From Planctomycetota bacterium (GTDB taxonomy: Bacteria; Planctomycetota; Phycisphaerae; SM23-33; FEN-1343), in the NCBI GenBank assembly GCA_013203365.1, contig JABMQG010000219.1, forward strand, positions 1 through 5,089: a stretch of DNA of 5,089 nucleotides. The letters run 5' to 3'. Positions 1 through 5,089 of this stretch are shown here, piece by piece. Within the stretch, counting starts at the first letter, position 1, and each line of letters opens with the position of its first letter. Position numbers and translations under genes: made by a program. Under the pieces are notes generated by a model. The model was not told where the DNA came from and ran no database searches. It was given only the letters and a program-made list of their open reading frames with translations.

Positions 1-1155
1 CCGCTGCTGCTGCTGGCGGCGTGCCTGTTGGCGTCCGCCTACATCGTCCGACGAGGGCAGCGGGCTGCGGTAGCCGCTACCTCCGCCGGAGACCTGGAAA
101 TAAGGCCAAAGGCCCAACAGCCCAAGGCCGAGGACATGCTCGGTGTCGAGGCGATGCAGTTGGAAGTAGGCTACGGCTTGGTACGCATGGTCGATACGAC
201 CCAGGGCGGCGATCTGCTCACACGCATCGCCAACCTCCGCCGCCAGATAGCCGTGGAGATAGGATTGCTTGTTCCCCCCATACGCATTCGCGACAATATG
301 CAGCTGGAAGCCAACACTTACGTCCTGAAAATCCGCGATATCGAGGTCGCTCGCGGCCAGGTCGTGCCGGGGCAACTGCTGGCGATGGACTCAGGCGCCG
401 CCACCGGAAAAATGCTAGGCCAGCAGACGACCGAGCCGGCGTTTGGCCTGCCTGCAGTCTGGATCAACGAGAACCAAAAAGATCGTGCCGAAATGCTCAA
501 CTACACCGTCGTTGACGCCACGACGGTCCTTATCACACACGCCGGCGAGATCGTTCGTCAGCACGGGTATAGGCTGCTGACCCGCGAATATGTGAACCGC
601 TTGCTGGCCAAGCTCAAGGAAAAGGCGCCCAACCTGGTCGATGAGGTCGTTCCGGACCTGGTCAAACCTGGACAGATTCAAAAGATCCTGGCAAACCTCC
701 TGAGAGAGAGGGTCCCCATCCGCGACCTGGAGAGCATCGTGGAAACCCTCGGCGACTGGATCAAGCGAACCGACGACCTCGATGTGCTCACCGAGTACGT
801 TCGCAACGCACTGGCTCGAACCATTTGCCGGCAATACTGTGACGAGCAGGGCAAACTCTGGTGCATTACGCTCGACCCGCGAATGGAAGATACCATCAAC
901 GCCCACATAGAGCGGTCCGAGCGTGGAACACTCGTGTCCATCCCGCCGCAACTGGGCAGGCAGATCGCGGACAAAGTGGCTGGAGAGCTGCAAAAGCTTC
1001 TTGCCGGCGCTCATCCGCCTGTGGTGCTCTGCTCACCACCAGTCCGGGCGCCGGTAAGACGCCTGCTGGAAACCGTCCTACCCAACGTCGTCGTGCTGGG
1101 ATATAACGAAATCGACAGCGTACAAGTGGAGTCCGTAGCTATGGCAACTATCTGA
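1..1155 (+). CDS. flhA: Flagellar biosynthesis protein FlhA, C-terminal part (5' truncated by window edge)
   Basis: FlhA is the integral-membrane export gate of the flagellar type III secretion system; its cytoplasmic domain forms a ring that docks chaperone-substrate complexes. The frame is open from base 1, so the gene starts outside the window; 384 residues remain of a family usually near 690. Visible residues 1-16 are a hydrophobic stretch (PLLLLAACLLASAYIV), the end of the last membrane helix, followed by basic RR and a linker. The cytoplasmic domain then shows family signatures: LEVGYGL at 54-60, VPPIRIRDN at 91-99, EPAFGLPAVWI at 145-155, YTVVD near 168, VPIRDLESIVETL at 238-250, and a C-terminal NVVVLGYNEI...VQVESVAM. 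These match FlhA rather than the virulence homologue SctV/InvA, and the flhF-flhG-fliA neighbours support this. The natural stop is TGA at 1153-1155. No frameshift or missing block is seen. The membrane channel half cannot be assessed here. Confidence 0.97.
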   Translation, partial: PLLLLAACLLASAYIVRRGQRAAVAATSAGDLEIRPKAQQPKAEDMLGVEAMQLEVGYGLVRMVDTTQGGDLLTRIANLRRQIAVEIGLLVPPIRIRDNMQLEANTYVLKIRDIEVARGQVVPGQLLAMDSGAATGKMLGQQTTEPAFGLPAVWINENQKDRAEMLNYTVVDATTVLITHAGEIVRQHGYRLLTREYVNRLLAKLKEKAPNLVDEVVPDLVKPGQIQKILANLLRERVPIRDLESIVETLGDWIKRTDDLDVLTEYVRNALARTICRQYCDEQGKLWCITLDPRMEDTINAHIERSERGTLVSIPPQLGRQIADKVAGELQKLLAGAHPPVVLCSPPVRAPVRRLLETVLPNVVVLGYNEIDSVQVESVAMATI

Positions 1156-1169
1156 TTGATGACACAACG

Positions 1170-1223
1170 GGCCCAAAGAATGCCACCAGGCCGTGCCGTT
1201 GAAGCAAGAGTGCAACTTGGGCC
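1170..1223 (+). repeat. Inverted repeat in the flhA-flhF spacer (possible leader structure)
   Basis: GGCCCAA at 1170-1176 is perfectly complementary to TTGGGCC at 1217-1223, leaving a 40-base loop. A smaller GTTG/CAAC pair (1198-1201 with 1213-1216) could form inside it. There is no run of T after the right arm, so it does not look like an intrinsic terminator. It fills most of the 102-base non-coding gap between the flhA stop and the flhF start, the longest gap within the flh part of the cluster. It could be a 5' leader structure of flhF or a transcript-stability element. The pairing is seen directly; any function is inference. Confidence 0.35.
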
Positions 1224-1257
1224 TCAAAAGACCATATAACCAACGAATAACTGAAAG

Positions 1258-2499
1258 ATGAACGTGAATCTGAAAACGTACCAAGCCTACTCAATGGCGG
1301 AGGCCCTGGCGGCGGTTAAACGCGACCTCGGCCGCGACGCGGTTATCCTGCACACGCGAGGTTTTCACAAAGGCGGACTGTTTGGGGTAGGCGGCCGGCA
1401 GATGTGGGAAATCACAGCCTCGCAGAACGTAAACGTTACGCATCGCCGCGTTGGTCGCGATCGCGCCTCCGTCAGGACCGCCTCTCCGCCCGCCGTTGCG
1501 GCGAAAAGCGAAACCACGAATCGCGTGAAGGTCGTCGAGGGGCCAGGGTATCTGCCCGCGGCCCAGCCGCAGGCCCAGCCTCCGGATGCGGCAATTGCCG
1601 GGCAGGACAAACTCGTCCGCCAGGTCGAGACGCTTACACACATGGTCGAAAAACTCGTGGCCGATAACAAGGCCGGCACGGGGAAAATTAACAACCCCAT
1701 GCCCGAAGAGCTGTTTGAGTTCTACGTCGATCTCCTTCAGCAGGAGGTCGCCGAGGACATCGCCAAGGAACTGGTCGAAAAGGTCCGCTCGCAACTGACC
1801 GGCAACGAGCTCCAGGACAAGGCCCTCATTCGCGAAAAACTACAGCAGTTCATCGCTTCTATGATCCCTACGTCCCTTACAACCATCCCGCCGTCCCTAG
1901 GCAGGCCCCGGGTAATCGCGCTCATCGGCCCGACGGGGGTCGGCAAGACCACCACAATCGCCAAGCTGGCCGCGAACCTGAAGCTGCGACAGCATCGGCG
2001 GGTCGGGCTGATCACAGTCGATACCTACCGAATCGCCGCCGTCGACCAGCTTCGGACCTATGCACAGATCATCCAAGTGCCGCTGAAAGTCGTCATGTCA
2101 CCGGATGAGCTCACCGCCGCCATCGCCGAAATGGGCGACTGCGACGTCATACTCGTCGATACCGCCGGGCGAAGCCAGCACGACACCGATAGGCTGTGGG
2201 AATTGAAGCAATTCCTCTCAGCCGCCAACACCGACGAGGTGCACCTCGTGCTGTCTACCACCGCCAACCAGCGTAACATCGAGTCGGCCATGGAACGGTT
2301 TGGATGCCTGGGCGTAGATCGGCTGATCCTGACTAAATTGGATGAGGCCGTCAGCTTCGGCATGATACTGAATATCGTCCGCCGGCTGGACACAGCCTTG
2401 AGCTTCGTCACCACCGGCCAGGATGTCCCGGACGATATCGAGGTAAGCGAGGGCCGCAAGATTGCGGAATTGATCGTTGGAGGATCGAAAAAATGTTGA
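1258..2499 (+). CDS. flhF: Flagellar SRP-type GTPase FlhF
   Basis: FlhF is the third SRP-family GTPase, after Ffh and FtsY. In studied bacteria it marks the site of flagellar assembly by helping to place early basal-body parts at the membrane. This 413-residue protein has the FlhF N-terminal motif (KTYQAYSMAEALAAVKRDLGRDAVILHTR, about 6-34), a variable A/P/Q-rich linker (about 75-115), a helical N region (about 115-212) and the G domain (218-413). The G motifs are complete: P-loop GPTGVGKTT 224-232, DTYRIAAVDQL 255-265, DTAGR 301-305, TKLDE 359-363 and TTGQDVPDD 385-393. The start is well fixed: an in-frame TGA at 1252-1254 lies one codon upstream of the ATG, and the conserved N-terminus begins at once. 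No good Shine-Dalgarno sequence precedes it; only GAAAG abuts the ATG. The 3' end overlaps flhG by 7 bases. Homodimerisation and regulation by FlhG are known for the family. Confidence 0.97.
   Translation: MNVNLKTYQAYSMAEALAAVKRDLGRDAVILHTRGFHKGGLFGVGGRQMWEITASQNVNVTHRRVGRDRASVRTASPPAVAAKSETTNRVKVVEGPGYLPAAQPQAQPPDAAIAGQDKLVRQVETLTHMVEKLVADNKAGTGKINNPMPEELFEFYVDLLQQEVAEDIAKELVEKVRSQLTGNELQDKALIREKLQQFIASMIPTSLTTIPPSLGRPRVIALIGPTGVGKTTTIAKLAANLKLRQHRRVGLITVDTYRIAAVDQLRTYAQIIQVPLKVVMSPDELTAAIAEMGDCDVILVDTAGRSQHDTDRLWELKQFLSAANTDEVHLVLSTTANQRNIESAMERFGCLGVDRLILTKLDEAVSFGMILNIVRRLDTALSFVTTGQDVPDDIEVSEGRKIAELIVGGSKKC
2479..2484 (+). promoter_or_regulatory. Strong ribosome binding site of flhG inside the end of flhF
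   Basis: GGAGGA lies 8 bases before the ATG at 2493, within the last codons of flhF. It is the strongest Shine-Dalgarno sequence in the window. With the 7-base overlap it points to translational coupling of the FlhF-FlhG pair, and it contrasts with the weak initiation site of flhF itself. Confidence 0.85.
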
Positions 2500-3338
2500 C
2501 CGATCAGGCCAGCAAGCTCAGGAATCTAATGCACCGGGCCCGGCAAACCCACACCATCGCAGTCGCCAGCGGAAAGGGAGGTGTGGGAAAGTCCAACGTC
2601 GCGCTCAACCTGGCGGTGCTGCTGTCGGCGGCAGGCAATAAGGTGGCACTGCTGGACGCAGACCTCGGCCTTGCAAACCTCGACGTCCTCATCGACGTAC
2701 AAGTCCGCGCAAACCTTGCCCACGTCGTGGCCGGGCAGCGAACGCTCGCCGAGGTTGTCATCGATCTACCTTGCGGCGTGCAACTGGTCCCGGGCGCTTC
2801 CGGTCTGGCCAGGATGGCCGACATGAATGAATTCCATCGCACCAAGCTGTTGGGCGAACTGTCGGTCCTGGAAGAAGATAACGACGTCATCATCGTAGAC
2901 ACCGGGGCCGGCATAGGTAATAACGTGATCACCTTCGCCTTCGGGGCCGACACGATTTTGGTCGTCGCCACACCCGAGCCGACGAGCATCACAGACGCAT
3001 ACGCTCTCATCAAGGTGCTCGTCCAGCGGCAATGCCAGGCGAGAATGGGGCTGCTGGTCAATTTCGCCGCCGACCGCAATGAGGCACGCGCGACTTTCAA
3101 CCGCATCGCCACGGTCGCACGGGAATTCCTTGGCGCCGACCTGTACGACGCCGGATACATCCTATCCGATCCAAAGGTCGTCGCCGCCGTTCGCAAAAGG
3201 CAGCCGTTTGTCCTTGCATACCCACGCTGCCAGGCCAGCCGATGCCTGGCCGCGTTGGCGACCAAACTGTCCCGAGGAGGCAGTCTGTTGGTGTGCAAGG
3301 AGAGCTTCTTCAAAAGAGTGGCCAATTGGTTTTCATAA
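2493..3338 (+). CDS. flhG: MinD-type ATPase FlhG (FleN/YlxH), flagellar number regulator
   Basis: FlhG is a MinD/ParA-family ATPase that limits flagellar number or pattern; in characterised systems it stimulates the FlhF GTPase and binds the membrane as an ATP dimer. The 281-residue product has the family layout. The N-terminal DQASKLRNLM (4-13) matches the DQAxxLR activator helix that contacts FlhF. It is followed by a deviant Walker A, SGKGGVGKS, at 26-34 with signature lysine K28, then DADLGLANLD at 55-64 and DTGAGIG at 136-142 (Walker B/switch II). PEPTSITDAYALIK at 161-174 is also typical. The C-terminus SFFKRVANWFS (271-281) can form an amphipathic helix with F, V and W on one side, as in MinD-like membrane-targeting sequences. 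The start at 2493 is set by GGAGGA 8 bases upstream. The gene overlaps flhF by 7 bases and lies 18 bases before the next gene. The flhF partner separates it from cell-division MinD. Confidence 0.95.
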   Translation: MLTDQASKLRNLMHRARQTHTIAVASGKGGVGKSNVALNLAVLLSAAGNKVALLDADLGLANLDVLIDVQVRANLAHVVAGQRTLAEVVIDLPCGVQLVPGASGLARMADMNEFHRTKLLGELSVLEEDNDVIIVDTGAGIGNNVITFAFGADTILVVATPEPTSITDAYALIKVLVQRQCQARMGLLVNFAADRNEARATFNRIATVAREFLGADLYDAGYILSDPKVVAAVRKRQPFVLAYPRCQASRCLAALATKLSRGGSLLVCKESFFKRVANWFS

Positions 3339-3356
3339 CAGGGCAGGGCAACGAGA

Positions 3357-3767
3357 ATGATTACGAGACTGTCCGCGGCTATTGTTGGGCTGCTGGCCTT
3401 CGCCGGGATGCTCTTGGCTGGGTTGGCTGCCGGAAACCCGCTTACGACGATCCTTCAACGAGCCTTGGCCGGACTGTTCGGTGGTATGACGATCGGGTAT
3501 GTGGGGGGGTATTTGTCTCAACTTATTGTGAACGAGAGTGTTATGCGAATGGTTGACGCCGATGCAAATGTCGAATTGGCACAGGTGACCGCCAAAGACC
3601 AACAGCAAGGCGAATATGAAGAAGTTAATGCCGTTGCCGATAATTCGGCTCAGACGGTTCGTAAGGATAGTAAAGAGGATGGGGAAAAGGACCGAGAACA
3701 AGGAAGTCTTACTCGGGAACAGACGCTTGCGGTGCGTGCGGCCAAGAGAGTATTCCCACAGGCCTGA
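3357..3767 (+). CDS. Small two-helix membrane protein of unknown function in the flh-fliA operon
   Basis: I do not recognise a named family for this 136-residue protein. Residues 5-25 and 36-58 are two hydrophobic segments long enough to span the membrane, joined by a short GNPLTTILQR turn, which suggests a hairpin. The second segment is glycine-rich with regular spacing (G39, G42, G43, G47, G50, G51), a glycine-zipper-like pattern favouring close helix packing. Residues about 65-120 are hydrophilic, rich in D, E, Q and K and probably disordered; the C-terminus returns to a helix-like LTREQTLAVRAAKRVF. The positive residue near the N-terminus (R4) and the R35 turn do not settle topology. The start has AGGG at 3345-3348, 8 bases upstream, and lies 18 bases after the flhG stop, so co-translation within the operon is likely. 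The tail is visibly more AT-rich than the neighbouring genes. By context it may serve flagellar assembly or placement; this is inference only. Confidence 0.85.
   Translation: MITRLSAAIVGLLAFAGMLLAGLAAGNPLTTILQRALAGLFGGMTIGYVGGYLSQLIVNESVMRMVDADANVELAQVTAKDQQQGEYEEVNAVADNSAQTVRKDSKEDGEKDREQGSLTREQTLAVRAAKRVFPQA
3617..3643 (+). promoter_or_regulatory. Candidate sigma-28 (FliA) promoter inside the small membrane gene, upstream of fliA
   Basis: GCCGATAA at 3636-3643 is an exact copy of the enterobacterial sigma-28 -10 octamer. TGAA at 3617-3620, exactly 15 bases upstream, matches three of four bases of the TAAA -35 core. The start point would be near 3650, about 190 bases before the fliA start, in the right direction to drive fliA. 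One caution is that the octamer coincides with codons for Ala-Asp-Asn, and the same octamer occurs at 1660-1667 in flhF without a -35 box. The match is seen directly; promoter function is inference. Confidence 0.4.
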
Positions 3768-3797
3768 TCTCGCATGAGGATGCACCAAAGTGGTTAG

Positions 3798-3815
3798 CCG
3801 GGTTCACGTCCCCGG
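3798..3815 (+). repeat. Short hairpin in the leader of fliA
   Basis: CCGGG (3798-3802) pairs perfectly with CCCGG (3811-3815) around an 8-base loop in the 74-base gap before fliA. It ends 12 bases before the fliA ribosome binding site. There is no T-tract, so it is not a terminator. A five-base stem is common by chance in GC-rich DNA, so a regulatory role is only possible. Confidence 0.25.
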
Positions 3816-3827
3816 AATGTTGAATGG

Positions 3828-3833
3828 AAGGAG
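3828..3833 (+). promoter_or_regulatory. Ribosome binding site that decides the fliA start
   Basis: AAGGAG lies 8 bases before the ATG at 3842, an ideal spacing. An in-frame ATG at 3824 overlaps the region just before this site, and starting there would translate the Shine-Dalgarno sequence itself as Glu-Gly-Ala. The 3824 ATG has no comparable site upstream of it. The site therefore selects 3842 as the true start. Confidence 0.85.
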
Positions 3834-3841
3834 CCTCTCAA

Positions 3842-4630
3842 ATGTCAAGTCGTGCAACGTCTCTGGTGCCGGAGGATATGCTGGAAGTCTGGAAGACCTT
3901 CAAGGCCAAGCCGACCGAGGAGGGGCGCAACGAGTTGATGGAGTACTACCTCCGAATCGTAAAGTACACCGCCGATCGCTTGCACTCCAAACTACCCTCC
4001 GAAGTGGAAAAGGACGATCTGATCAGCGCAGGAGTATTTGGCCTCATTGACGCGATCAACTCTTTCGACCTGGCCAGAGGCGTGAAGTTCGAAACCTATT
4101 GCGTGCCTCGCATTAGAGGAGCTATCCTCGATGAGTTGCGGAGCATTGACTGGGTCCCGCGACTCGTTCGTAGTCGGGCGCACAAGCTTGATGACGCCGT
4201 CAGAAGCCTCGAGATGGAACTCGGCCGACGAGCGACCGTGGAAGAGCTGGCGAAGCAAATGCACATGAGCATTTCAGAGATGCGCAAACTCCAACGAGAC
4301 GCACAGGCCGTAGGCTTGGTGAGCCTTAACCGAAAGTGGTTCGAAACCGACAGCAACAAGGACATCCGTGAACTCGACATGCTGGAGGACAAGCGGGTCG
4401 AGAATCCGCTCCTGAAGGCCCAAGGCAAGGACATCAGGGAACTGATCACTCGCGGGTTGAACCGCGCCGAACGGCTGATAATCGTCCTGTATTACTACGA
4501 GCAGATGACCATGAAGGAAATCGGCGAGACGCTCGACTTGTCCGAATCCAGGGTCAGCCAGATGCACTCAGCCATACTTGACCGCCTTAAAACGCAACTA
4601 ACCGAGCGGCAGAAAGAATTGCAAACTTGA
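3842..4630 (+). CDS. fliA: Flagellar RNA polymerase sigma-28 factor FliA (WhiG family)
   Basis: FliA directs RNA polymerase to late flagellar genes (filament, chemotaxis, motor). The 262-residue product, counted from the ATG at 3842, has the three domains of a sigma-28. Sigma-2 (about 30-105) carries GVKFETYCVPRIRGAILDEL from residue 80 and then DWVPRLVR at 103-110, the region recognising the -10 element. Sigma-3 (about 111-165) carries ELGRRATVEELAKQM. Sigma-4 (about 200-255) carries LYYYEQMTMKEIGETLDLSESRVSQMHSAILDRL, its helix-turn-helix. LDELRS..DWVPR and SESRVSQ are typical of FliA/WhiG and argue against sigma-B or RpoD. The product is somewhat longer than the enterobacterial form (about 240), mostly in the linker before sigma-4. 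The usual LPxRE before LYYYE is replaced by LNRAE. AAGGAG 8 bases upstream fixes the start; an extension to 3824 adds six residues and is unlikely. No flgM anti-sigma gene is visible, so its partner is presumably elsewhere. Confidence 0.96.
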   Translation: MSSRATSLVPEDMLEVWKTFKAKPTEEGRNELMEYYLRIVKYTADRLHSKLPSEVEKDDLISAGVFGLIDAINSFDLARGVKFETYCVPRIRGAILDELRSIDWVPRLVRSRAHKLDDAVRSLEMELGRRATVEELAKQMHMSISEMRKLQRDAQAVGLVSLNRKWFETDSNKDIRELDMLEDKRVENPLLKAQGKDIRELITRGLNRAERLIIVLYYYEQMTMKEIGETLDLSESRVSQMHSAILDRLKTQLTERQKELQT

Positions 4631-4647
4631 GCCGCCAGGCCTTTTTT
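4631..4647 (+). terminator. Weak terminator candidate just after fliA
   Basis: Directly after the fliA stop, GCC-GCCA-GGC could form a 3-base-pair stem, followed after one C by six T (4642-4647). The position and T-tract suit an intrinsic terminator, but the stem is too short to be convincing. It may only be a chance T-tract. The rest of the 212-base spacer up to 4842 has no stronger hairpin with a T-run. Confidence 0.2.
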
Positions 4648-4727
4648 CATAAAAACTTCAGAGAGGCCGTAGCTTCGCCGTCTGCCAAAGGCTGCCTAGT
4701 CAAAGATCGCAAGGCCGAGCCGGTTTG

Positions 4728-4744
4728 TTCACCGATCGAGTGAA
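4728..4744. repeat. TTCAC-N7-GTGAA dyad (possible operator)
   Basis: A 5-base inverted repeat, TTCAC (4728-4732) and GTGAA (4740-4744), flanks a 7-base spacer that contains the palindrome CGATCG. It lies in the non-coding region between fliA and the last ORF, about 50 bases before the -10-like element at 4792. The 17-base span fits a dimeric regulator site, but a short RNA hairpin or chance are equally possible. Confidence 0.25.
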
Positions 4745-4770
4745 AAGCCGCGCTAAGGTGATAGCCTTCT

Positions 4771-4799
4771 TCAAGACCGCTTCCCGAAAATGCCGATGT
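4771..4799 (+). promoter_or_regulatory. Possible sigma-28 promoter for the downstream ORF
   Basis: GCCGATGT at 4792-4799 matches six of eight bases of the sigma-28 -10 consensus, and TCAA at 4771-4774 is a partial -35 core. The spacing is 17 bases instead of 15; at exactly 15 bases the -35 is only AAGA. The start point would be near 4806, about 37 bases before the ATG at 4843. The location immediately after fliA makes it plausible, but the match is imperfect. Confidence 0.25.
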
Positions 4800-4842
4800 A
4801 ATACTCAGGTGAGCCAGTCAAACTTACCGGAGTGTTGTGGAA

Positions 4843-5089
4843 ATGTCACAGATTTCCAACGTAGCCGCCAGCATCGCACAAACCCAGGCCGCTCAGGCAC
4901 AGCAGGCTGCCCACAACGATTCCCCGCGAGAGGCCACCGCACGCCGGGCCAACCGCCAGCAGCAAAAGCGAACGGAAAACCGTGAGTTCGTCGAGGATAT
5001 GGCCGAAGCCGCCGGACTCAAGGTGGAGCCGGAAGAGGGTAACCAATCACAAAACCGAAAGAAAAGGCACCATTCTGACCTCACCGACC
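4843..5089 (+). CDS. Unnamed Q/A-rich, charged protein, N-terminal part (3' truncated by window edge)
   Basis: An open frame starts with ATG at 4843 and remains open to the window end, giving 82 codons. Coding support comes from GGAG at 4829-4832 (10 bases upstream), an in-frame stop at 4810-4812 that limits upstream extension, and strong use of C or G at third positions like the neighbouring genes. A GTG at 4837 is a less likely alternative start. Residues 1-23 (MSQISNVAASIAQTQAAQAQ then QAA) are a small-residue, Gln-rich stretch that could form an amphipathic helix. Residues 28-60 are Arg/Glu-rich and helix-prone (for example RENREFVEDMAEAAGL-like content ending at L59), and 61-82 are polar and basic, likely disordered. 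There is no signal peptide or membrane segment in the visible part. It lacks recognisable FlgM features, although its position after fliA would suit a regulator or a late flagellar protein. I do not recognise the family. Confidence 0.7.
   Translation, partial: MSQISNVAASIAQTQAAQAQQAAHNDSPREATARRANRQQQKRTENREFVEDMAEAAGLKVEPEEGNQSQNRKKRHHSDLTD

Noticed and set aside
21..515. Open frame of 164 codons overlapping flhA in another + frame
   Set aside because: The product is an Arg/Pro/Gly-rich shadow of the flhA frame without any recognisable domain.
1660..1667. A second exact GCCGATAA sigma-28 -10 octamer, inside flhF
   Set aside because: The four bases at the -35 position with 15-base spacing are CATG, not TAAA, and the octamer is accounted for by Ala-Asp-Asn codons.
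2504..3325. Long open frame on the minus strand opposite flhG (273 codons)
   Set aside because: It is antisense to a clearly identified flhG, its product is a Ser/Arg/Thr-rich composition typical of reverse-frame translation of GC-rich genes, and no motif is visible.
3960..3978. TAAAGTAC followed by GCCGATCG inside fliA, resembling both halves of a sigma-28 promoter
   Set aside because: Only 7 bases separate TAAA from GCCGATCG instead of 15, and the site lies well inside the fliA coding sequence.
3790..4050. Open frame of 86 codons overlapping the start of fliA
   Set aside because: It is out of frame with fliA, has no conserved content and spans the fliA ribosome binding site.
4682..4696. 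Direct repeat CTGCC-AAAGG-CTGCC with 10-base periodicity
   Set aside because: Only two 5-base copies are present, which is expected by chance in this base composition.
4680..4740. Some resemblance to a class I cyclic-di-GMP (GEMM) riboswitch: CAAAGG, CGCAAGG and GAGCCGG...ACCGA in order
   Set aside because: The interval is too short for the paired helices of the motif, the conserved GCAAACC and ACGCAAAG blocks are not matched, and I could not draw the required stems. A covariance-model search would decide.
4725..4985. Open frame starting with TTG at 4725 that overlaps the last ORF in another frame
   Set aside because: It has no ribosome binding site, covers the dyad and promoter-like region, and its codon use is worse than the overlapping frame from 4843, which keeps the neighbour-like third-position bias.

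Overview
The window is a compact, one-strand (+) stretch of a flagellar gene cluster from a GC-rich bacterium. The gene order is flhA (3' part only), flhF, flhG, a small unnamed membrane protein, fliA, and the start of an unnamed Q/A-rich gene cut by the right edge. All supported genes lie on the + strand. The order, the FliA wording (such as YCVPRIRG followed by DWVPRLVR) and the two lineage-specific small proteins point most to a Planctomycetota (Phycisphaerae-like) chromosome. That placement is an inference from pattern memory and was not tested by a search.

Layout. Bases 1-1155 encode the last transmembrane helix and the whole cytoplasmic domain of FlhA, the export gate of the flagellar type III secretion system. 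A 102-base spacer with a long inverted repeat follows. flhF (1258-2499) encodes the SRP-type GTPase and overlaps flhG (2493-3338), its MinD-type ATPase partner, by 7 bases. A 136-residue protein with two predicted membrane helices (3357-3767) follows after 18 bases. Then comes fliA, the flagellar sigma-28 factor; its best start is 3842, not the upstream in-frame ATG at 3824. A 212-base intergenic region (4631-4842) holds a T-tract, a dyad and a sigma-28-like -10 element. It is followed by a partial ORF from 4843 that runs off the window.

How they fit together. In characterised bacteria FlhF and FlhG set where and how many flagella are built, FlhA exports the rod, hook and filament subunits, and FliA switches on late filament genes. 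The dense packing suggests co-transcription from flhA or upstream through fliA. An exact GCCGATAA octamer with a TGAA box at the consensus 15-base spacing lies inside the small membrane gene, about 200 bases before fliA. It is a candidate autoregulatory sigma-28 promoter. The less explored parts are the small membrane protein, the Q/A-rich ORF after fliA and the non-coding leaders. I see no mobile element, CRISPR array, tRNA or rRNA, and no clear evidence of a wholly new system.
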